Source: a virus
Reading direction: 5' to 3' (one strand)
DNA length: 40,962 nt
IMG/VR virus record: IMGVR_UViG_3300025646_000104
Location: 1-40,962 of that record
The position numbers and the translations under genes were made by a program. Position 1 is the first letter of the stretch. Each line of letters starts with the position of its first letter. Positions 36,385 through 40,962 of the stretch are shown piece by piece. A model generated the notes under the pieces. It was not told the DNA's origin. It made no database searches and saw only the letters and a list, made by a program, of their open reading frames with translations.

Positions 36385-37218
36385 GTGGCCAACACCATCC
36401 GCATTAAGCGCTCAACGGGCAGCAGCGCACCCGTGAGCCTGGCCAATGCGGAGTTGGCCTTTTCTGAGGGCAATGCTGTCCTGCATTACGGCACCGGCAC
36501 AGGCGGTGCAGGCGGTAGCGCCACCAGCATCATCAAGATCGGCGGTGCGGGTGCATTTGTCACCCTAGACAGCGCTCAGACAATCAGCGGTAACAAGACC
36601 TTCACTGGCACGGTTGACCTCAGTGGTGCCACGCTGAACGGCAATGCCACCTTTGGTAGCAACGTCACGATCACCGGCGACCTTGTTGTCTCGGGCACGA
36701 CCACAACGGTCAACTCCACCACGGTGGACGTGGCCGATAAGAACATCACCTTGGGCAATGTCGCTACGCCCACGGATGTCACGGCTGACGGTGGTGGCAT
36801 CTCGCTGTTAGGCGCCAGCACAAAGACCTTTGCGTGGCTCAATGCCACTGACAGCTGGACCTCTAGCGAGGACATTGACCTGGCCAGCGGCAAGGTCTAC
36901 CGCGTCAATGGCAACACGGTCCTGAGCGGCAGCAGCCTGGGCAGCGGTGTCACCGGCTCCAGCCTCACAAGCGTCGGCACGCTCACCGGCGGTGTGTGGA
37001 ACGCCAGCGTGATTGGTGTGCAGTACGGCGGCACCGGCGTGGCCACGTTGACCGGGCTGGTGAAGGGCAACGGCACCAGCGCTTTCAGTGCAGCAGTGGC
37101 TGGCACGGATTACCTCAGCCCCAGTTCCGAAATAGATGGAGGAAGCTACCTATGGATCTTCGGTCTGACTGGGTTGGTGCTCAGTGCATTGATGAGTGCT
37201 GCCTCGGTGGCGTGCTGA
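36385..37218 (+). CDS. Tail fibre protein, probably altered at its C-terminus
   Basis: A 277-aa protein, GTG start. The N-terminus NTIRIKRSTGSSAPVSLANA is a common fibre-attachment motif, followed by beta-helical repeats (AQTISGNKTFTGTVDLSGAT, 'GNATFGSNVTITGDLVVSGT'). It reaches GTDYLSPSSEIDGG, where related fibres usually end or change domain, then has an odd hydrophobic tail (LWIFGLTGLVLSALMSAASV). That tail overlaps the end of the convergent HNH gene, so insertion of the HNH gene may have replaced the original 3' end. Confidence 0.75.
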   Translation: MANTIRIKRSTGSSAPVSLANAELAFSEGNAVLHYGTGTGGAGGSATSIIKIGGAGAFVTLDSAQTISGNKTFTGTVDLSGATLNGNATFGSNVTITGDLVVSGTTTTVNSTTVDVADKNITLGNVATPTDVTADGGGISLLGASTKTFAWLNATDSWTSSEDIDLASGKVYRVNGNTVLSGSSLGSGVTGSSLTSVGTLTGGVWNASVIGVQYGGTGVATLTGLVKGNGTSAFSAAVAGTDYLSPSSEIDGGSYLWIFGLTGLVLSALMSAASVAC

Positions 37219-37699
37219 TATGTGCCCAGCGGATCCCTCGGCGGATCAAGCTGATTGTTGATACAGAGACATTGAACCGGCGTGCCAACTCCACACCGGT
37301 CATGCCTTGAGCTAGCCCCTGTTTGATCTGGGCTGCTTGCTCTTCAGTCAGCTTGCTGGTTCCCACCTCAGATCCACGTTTGAGTGGAGGCGGCACGTGA
37401 GTGCCGTGGGAAAGCATGTCTTGAAAGTTCTGAAGCTGGGTGCCGGCATATAGATGCGCCGGGTTGCAGCACCTGCGATTGCCGCACCGATGGTTTACCT
37501 GTTTACCAGCGGGGTCACCCTTAAACAGCTTGTAAGCAAACCGATGAGCGGTTTGCACCTTCTTGTCCCAAAACAACTGCCCATAGCCAGGCCCGCCGAC
37601 GCTGAGTTTCCAAGTCCAGCAGGCATCCAATGAAGGAATGTCTACGCGCTGCAAGAAATACTGGATCGCAGCAGCTGGATCCGATACTCTTTGGCTCAT
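37181..37699 (-). CDS. HNH homing endonuclease with C-terminal HTH
   Basis: A 172-aa protein on the opposite strand to the fibres. The HNH_3 motif is seen in CWTWKLSVGGPGYGQLFWDK, TAHRFAYKLFKGD and 'QVNHRCGNRRCCNPAHLYAG', with paired cysteines for zinc and the catalytic His in VNHRC. The C-terminal 'SKLTEEQAAQIKQGLAQGMT' plus RFNVSVSTISLIRRGIRW is a NUMOD-type helix-turn-helix. Free-standing homing nucleases of this type spread by cutting related phage genomes. ATG 37699 is chosen; an in-frame start 29 codons upstream lies in poor sequence. Confidence 0.88.
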   Translation of the reverse strand: MSQRVSDPAAAIQYFLQRVDIPSLDACWTWKLSVGGPGYGQLFWDKKVQTAHRFAYKLFKGDPAGKQVNHRCGNRRCCNPAHLYAGTQLQNFQDMLSHGTHVPPPLKRGSEVGTSKLTEEQAAQIKQGLAQGMTGVELARRFNVSVSTISLIRRGIRWAHISTPPRQHSSMH

Positions 37700-37824
37700 C
37701 AGCCGTCCTCTAACACGGTTGGTCACGGGGTAGGAGCTGACACTCGCTATCCCACACCTATTTTGCCAAGCCTGTGAGAGGGGCAACTTAGGTCGTCCGG
37801 CTAGATAGCCACCTGGACGGCCAC
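37700..37824. other. Gap between HNH gene and next fibre gene
   Basis: It holds the upstream region of the leftward HNH gene and the late motif at 37781-37792 pointing right. No promoter could be assigned to the HNH gene. No other structure seen. Confidence 0.4.
37781..37792 (+). promoter_or_regulatory. Late motif GGGCAACTTAGG upstream of the last fibre genes
   Basis: GGGCAACTTAGG, identical to 690 and 31765, 32 bases before the ATG at 37825. It lies in a true non-coding gap between divergently arranged genes. Confidence 0.6.
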
Positions 37825-38049
37825 ATGGCTAACACGATCAAGCTCAAGAGTTCTGCCGTTGCAGGCAAGGTGCCCACCACCAGCGACTTGGCGCTTCGAG
37901 AGCTTGGAATCAACGTCTATGACGGCGCGATCTATATGAAGCGCAATCAGGGCAGCGATGAGATCGTGCGGATCGCTTTTGCGAACCAGGACTATGGGCT
38001 GATCACGGGTAGCGCTAGCGGGACGCTCGATTACGGCGCTCTCGTCTGA
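37825..38049 (+). CDS. Short fibre N-terminal domain protein (74 aa)
   Basis: MANTIKLKSSAVAGKVPTTS, DLALRELGINVYDGAIYMKR and 'DEIVRIAFANQDYGLITGSA' match the N-terminal attachment module common in cyanophage fibres ('IKLK.S..AGKVP.tsdL..gElaiN..DG.iy.k'). It resembles the start of the fibre at 36385. It probably links the following large fibre to the tail. Its stop overlaps the next ATG (TGATG). Confidence 0.72.
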   Translation: MANTIKLKSSAVAGKVPTTSDLALRELGINVYDGAIYMKRNQGSDEIVRIAFANQDYGLITGSASGTLDYGALV

Positions 38050-40088
38050 TGGCAACCCAAGTTCAGAATCGTCGCGGCACGACTGCGGAGCACAGCACCT
38101 TCACGGGTGCAAATGGTGAGCTGACGGTCGATACCGACAAGGATGTGGTGGTAGTCCATGACGGCAGCACGGCTGGTGGCTTTCCGATGCTGCGGCAGGA
38201 CCAGGCCAACCTGCCTACCAGCGCACCTTCAAACGGGGTTTATATACCCTCCAGCAACAACGTAGCCATCTCGACTAATGGCACTGGGCGGTTGTTTGTT
38301 GATGCGAGTGGGAATGTTGGGGTTGGCGAAAGTCCTAGTGTTGCACTTGACGTATTTCGCACTTCCGATACTTCTGTACAGCTTTTTCGTGCAGGAGCAA
38401 ATAATGTCGCCAACACAAGTTTGGCGAGGGTAAATTTATCCGTTACAGCAACAGGCGGCATTAGCCTTCTCTCGGAAGGTTTTGGTACAGCCGCTGGTGC
38501 TGATTTCTTGGTGTTCGGTACAGCAAATAACGAGCGGATGCGCCTGGACTCCAGTGGCCGCTTAGGTCTGGGGACTAGTAGCGCTCAGACAAGATTACAC
38601 GTACAAGACAGTATTGCCGGCGGTTCAGGCGGAACAGTAGCAACTCTGCAAAACTTTTCAGATACTGGTGCTGACACTCGCTATGCCGGCCTTAATTTTC
38701 GGATTGGTAGTGATAACGGCACTTCAGCAATTCGCGCTTATAGGACTAACTCTGTAACCAACTACGAAACAAATCTTTCGTTTTGGACTAATCCTGCAGG
38801 TGCAACACAAGATCCTGTTCGCGCAATGACGATTGATTCGTACCAGCGTGTAGGGATTGGCACTACTACGGTTAACAGGCAATTAGTTCTCAACGATAAC
38901 GGTCTTGCCTGTCTTGCTCTACAGAATTCCACAACTGGCAATAATGCGACAGATGGATTCCAAATTCAATTAGCTGGATCGGATGCTTATGTTTGGAACT
39001 ATGAAAACGCTCCTTTAATCTTTGGCGCAAATAATGCAGAACGACTTCGCGTCGACAGCTCCGGCAGGCTCTTGGTGGGCACGTCTACGAGTCGTCAGGT
39101 AACCATTGGCGAATCCGCCGGCTGGGATCCCCGTGTTCAAGTAACAAAGACAGGTACTGATGGCGGCAATATCGCAGCGTATAGCTGGTCTACATACAAC
39201 ACCAGCACTGGCGGTGGTCAGGGCATTGGTCCCGACATCGTATTGGCTCGTTCAAACAGCAATACAGAGGGAACTCACGTAGCTCTTGCAGGCGCTCAAC
39301 TTTTGGGCAGAATTACTTTTAATGGTTCAAATGGTTCTGCGTTTGCCGCAGGGGCTTATATTGCTGCTACGGCAGATGATGCATGGGCATCGGGTGATCA
39401 TCCAACGCGCCTAGTGTTCTCCACTACGGCGGATGGGGCGTCTTCTCCGACGGAGAGGATGAGGATTCAAAATGATGGAAATATTTCTGTCGGATCTGGT
39501 GCAGCCACAACTTATCGCTTGGGGCTTGCCGTTGCTAGCGGCGCTGACAAAGATGTTTTCCTTGCAGGCATTTCTGGTGCAAGCAATGGATTCCAAGTCA
39601 ACTGGATCCATGCAAGCACGGCTCTATCGGTAAAGTTCAATAACATTACGACTACAGCATCTGCTGCAAACGCTTTCCTTGATAGCGCAGATGGTAACCG
39701 CATCTACCGTTCTACATCTTCACTTCGTTACAAGAAAGATGTTGAAGACCTTGATCAACTCAAAGCCGACGCAGTTTTTTCGTTGCGTCCCGTCTGGTAT
39801 CGCTCCAAGGTTGAAAGCGACCGCAGTGATTGGTCGTGGTATGGCTTGATTGCAGAAGAAGTTGCAAAAGTTGAGCCTCGCCTTGTTCATTGGACGTATC
39901 TAGATGATGCCTTCGACATTGAAGAAGTTAATGGCAAGATCGAAAAAACACTCAAACCAGATGCCGAACTGGTTCCTGACGGCGTTCAGTACGACCGCTT
40001 AACGGTTCTACTGTTGGATGTTGTTAAGAGGCAGCAACAAGCAATTGAAACCCTTGAGGCCAAAGTTGCAGCTCTTGAGGCGCAGTAG
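38049..40088 (+). CDS. Tail fibre with C-terminal S74-type chaperone
   Basis: A 679-aa protein. The N-terminus has ATQVQNRRGTTAEHSTFTGA and TVDTDKDVVVVHDGSTAGGF, a common fibre module. The middle has repeats of 'ERMRLDSSGRLGLGTSSAQT' type ('NAERLRVDSSGRLLVGTST', TERMRIQNDGNISVG). The C-terminal 120 residues are an intramolecular chaperone: TSSLRYKKDVEDLDQLKADA, 'WSWYGLIAEEVAKVEPRLVH' and a coiled coil ending LEAKVAALEAQ. The chaperone trimerises the fibre and usually cuts itself off at the serine before LRYKKD. The 3' two thirds are AT-richer than the N-terminal part. Confidence 0.85.
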   Translation: MATQVQNRRGTTAEHSTFTGANGELTVDTDKDVVVVHDGSTAGGFPMLRQDQANLPTSAPSNGVYIPSSNNVAISTNGTGRLFVDASGNVGVGESPSVALDVFRTSDTSVQLFRAGANNVANTSLARVNLSVTATGGISLLSEGFGTAAGADFLVFGTANNERMRLDSSGRLGLGTSSAQTRLHVQDSIAGGSGGTVATLQNFSDTGADTRYAGLNFRIGSDNGTSAIRAYRTNSVTNYETNLSFWTNPAGATQDPVRAMTIDSYQRVGIGTTTVNRQLVLNDNGLACLALQNSTTGNNATDGFQIQLAGSDAYVWNYENAPLIFGANNAERLRVDSSGRLLVGTSTSRQVTIGESAGWDPRVQVTKTGTDGGNIAAYSWSTYNTSTGGGQGIGPDIVLARSNSNTEGTHVALAGAQLLGRITFNGSNGSAFAAGAYIAATADDAWASGDHPTRLVFSTTADGASSPTERMRIQNDGNISVGSGAATTYRLGLAVASGADKDVFLAGISGASNGFQVNWIHASTALSVKFNNITTTASAANAFLDSADGNRIYRSTSSLRYKKDVEDLDQLKADAVFSLRPVWYRSKVESDRSDWSWYGLIAEEVAKVEPRLVHWTYLDDAFDIEEVNGKIEKTLKPDAELVPDGVQYDRLTVLLLDVVKRQQQAIETLEAKVAALEAQ

Positions 40089-40102
40089 CCCTACTCACTT
40101 CT

Positions 40103-40237
40103 ATGTCTGATTCCGAATCCTGGAATGAATACTGCGAAGCCAGCCTTGGCCTGAGCAATCAGGAGGATGTTGGTGAGTGCCCCGCAATGTTTGACCTGGT
40201 TTGGCCAAGTTTGATTGAACCAGACGAAGACGAGTAG
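40103..40237 (+). CDS. Small acidic protein, complete copy (44 aa)
   Basis: ATG at 40103, TAG at 40235-40237. The product starts MSDSESWNEYCEASLGLSNQ and ends LIEPDEDE. It follows the last fibre gene by 14 bases. The last 35 codons are identical to bases 3-110, and the product is related to the 33-aa protein at 125-226. Function unknown. Confidence 0.65.
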   Translation: MSDSESWNEYCEASLGLSNQEDVGECPAMFDLVWPSLIEPDEDE

Positions 40238-40245
40238 TCACCTTC
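40128..40245. repeat. 118-bp exact direct repeat, right copy
   Basis: Identical to bases 1-118. After it the sequence continues differently (actaggcgggcaacc) and leads into diverged homologues of the genes at 302 and 724. The distance between the copies gives a unit of 40,127 bases. Confidence 0.85.
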
Positions 40246-40313
40246 ACTAGGCGGGCAACCGGCCTACTCAACTGGTTGCGCCACTCTTAGCCTTAATTCA
40301 CCGGCACCTGATC

Positions 40314-40676
40314 ATGCCTGATAACAATCCCGCACCTGGCATCGACTTCCCCTTCACCGTGTGGAAGGTCGCCAACATGGAGCGCAACCTTGACGCTATC
40401 GGAACGGTCTTCACGGTGCATTACACCGTGACGCACTTCCGCGATGGCGAGCAAGCTGGCGCCTACGGCTCTATTGGTCTAGAGGCACCTGCGGAGGGCA
40501 CGGGCATCCCTTACGCCCAGCTCGATGAAGACACCGTAGTGGGCTGGGTGAAATCGCACTTCGGCGACGAGAAAGTCGAAGAGATCGTCCAGGCACTCGA
40601 CGCCCAAATCAGCGAAAAGCTGGCGCCTAGCAAGTCCAGCGGTGTGCCTTGGGTTGCTGCACCTGCAGCTGCTTAG
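40314..40676 (+). CDS. DUF7936-family protein, second copy
   Basis: A 120-aa paralogue of the 302-619 product. It keeps the core W-K-VANMERNL, 'VFTVHYTVTHFRDGEQ', AYGSIGLEAPAEGTGIPYAQ and GVPWV, but differs in much of the rest and has a longer N-terminus and an alanine-rich tail. The upstream gap (40238-40313) has GCAACC/GGTTGC arms but no hairpin like that at 245. Function of the family is not known. Confidence 0.7.
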   Translation: MPDNNPAPGIDFPFTVWKVANMERNLDAIGTVFTVHYTVTHFRDGEQAGAYGSIGLEAPAEGTGIPYAQLDEDTVVGWVKSHFGDEKVEEIVQALDAQISEKLAPSKSSGVPWVAAPAAA

Positions 40677-40697
40677 TCTCGCCGACTAATAGGGCGC

Positions 40698-40709
40698 CGG
40701 CAACTTAGA
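40698..40709 (+). promoter_or_regulatory. Late motif CGGCAACTTAGA, right copy
   Basis: CGGCAACTTAGA, preceded by a short CGCC/GGCG hairpin, 23 bases before the GTG at 40733. Spacing matches the 690 copy, while most bases around it differ. Confidence 0.55.
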
Positions 40710-40732
40710 CCAAGCGCCCTACCCGCCCTGCG

Positions 40733-40962
40733 GTGACTGACGAGGAGTACAACGCCTCAGCCGCCGCTGAGCAAAGCACTTGGGTTTCTCAAGCAGTGCC
40801 CGCCCTGCTGGTGGCTGCTGTAGTGGGCCTTTGCGGCCTGTTCCTCCAGGTCACCAAGATTGAAGCGGGCCTTGGCACCGTCTTAGAAGACGTGCGGGAA
40901 CTGAAGAACGACTCAAAGGAACGCCTAAACGACATTGACCGTCGTGTGCGCGCCTTAGAGAT
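40733..40962 (+). CDS. Membrane protein with coiled coil, second copy (3'-truncated by window end)
   Basis: GTG at 40733. The visible 76 residues start VTDEEYNASAAAEQSTWVSQ, then VPALLVAAVVGLCGLFLQVT and the charged helix ending DIDRRVRALE. The membrane and coiled-coil parts are nearly identical to the 724-966 product at the protein level, but many synonymous bases differ. This shows divergence under purifying selection, as between two related phages. Confidence 0.65.
   Translation, partial: MTDEEYNASAAAEQSTWVSQAVPALLVAAVVGLCGLFLQVTKIEAGLGTVLEDVRELKNDSKERLNDIDRRVRALE

Noticed and set aside
1-40962. CRISPR array, insertion sequence or rRNA
   Set aside because: No regularly spaced repeats, no transposase motif other than the integrase and HNH enzymes, and no rRNA-like sequence were seen.

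Overview
This window reads as an almost complete genome of a temperate, long-tailed (siphovirus-type) phage of a cyanobacterium, probably a Synechococcus or Cyanobium-like picocyanobacterium. The siphovirus call rests on a tape measure, tail-tube and tail-hub proteins, lambda-type G/GT tail chaperones and no contractile sheath. The cyanobacterial call rests on a small NblA-like (phycobilisome degradation) protein, a cyanobacterial-type dCTP deaminase, DUF7936 proteins, a DUF4055 portal and a KKTRQG small basic protein of the kind seen in cyanophages. The temperate call rests on a large serine integrase beside a probable regulator. No tRNA, CRISPR array or insertion sequence was seen.

Layout. 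1-2711 (+): small acidic protein genes, a DUF7936 gene, a lysis cassette (two small membrane proteins and a GH24+M15 two-domain endolysin). 2712-9042: control, integration and an early leftward operon. It holds a membrane-anchored HTH protein, an NblA-like protein, a complete sigma-70 factor, dCTP deaminase, small unknowns, an RHH protein, a DUF1071/Sak3-type annealing protein, a putative regulator and the integrase. 9043-12384 (+): RHH proteins, a probable replication initiator with a G-rich origin-like core inside the gene, a PD-(D/E)XK nuclease. 12385-12599: a structured leader and a promoter. 12600-14601 (+): small early genes and a RusA resolvase. 14611-24705: terminase, portal, scaffold, major capsid, MuF, DnaT-like connector, a second sigma-like protein, tail tube, and two connector genes on the opposite strand. 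24756-36337: tape measure, tail tip, fibre proteins, then tail chaperones with a -1 frameshift site and a tail terminator. 36385-40088: fibres interrupted by an HNH endonuclease. 40103-40962: a second, diverged copy of the genes at the start of the window.

Regulation. Two site families stand out. In the control region three sigma-70-like promoters (TTGACN-17-TANNNT) carry CTAGCG/GGCTAG elements inside their spacers, suggesting one shared repressor. In the late region about fifteen intergenic gaps carry a short directional element, consensus near GGCAA(C/G)(C/T)TAGG, just ahead of lysis, packaging, capsid, tail and fibre genes. A divergent pair sits exactly where two head-tail genes run leftward. 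With two phage sigma-like proteins present, a dedicated late promoter is the leading explanation.

Ends. Bases 1-118 are repeated exactly at 40128-40245, so the unit is about 40.13 kb and may close into a circle. The last 717 bases continue into diverged homologues of the window start. This is either a real duplication or a join between two strains of the same phage.
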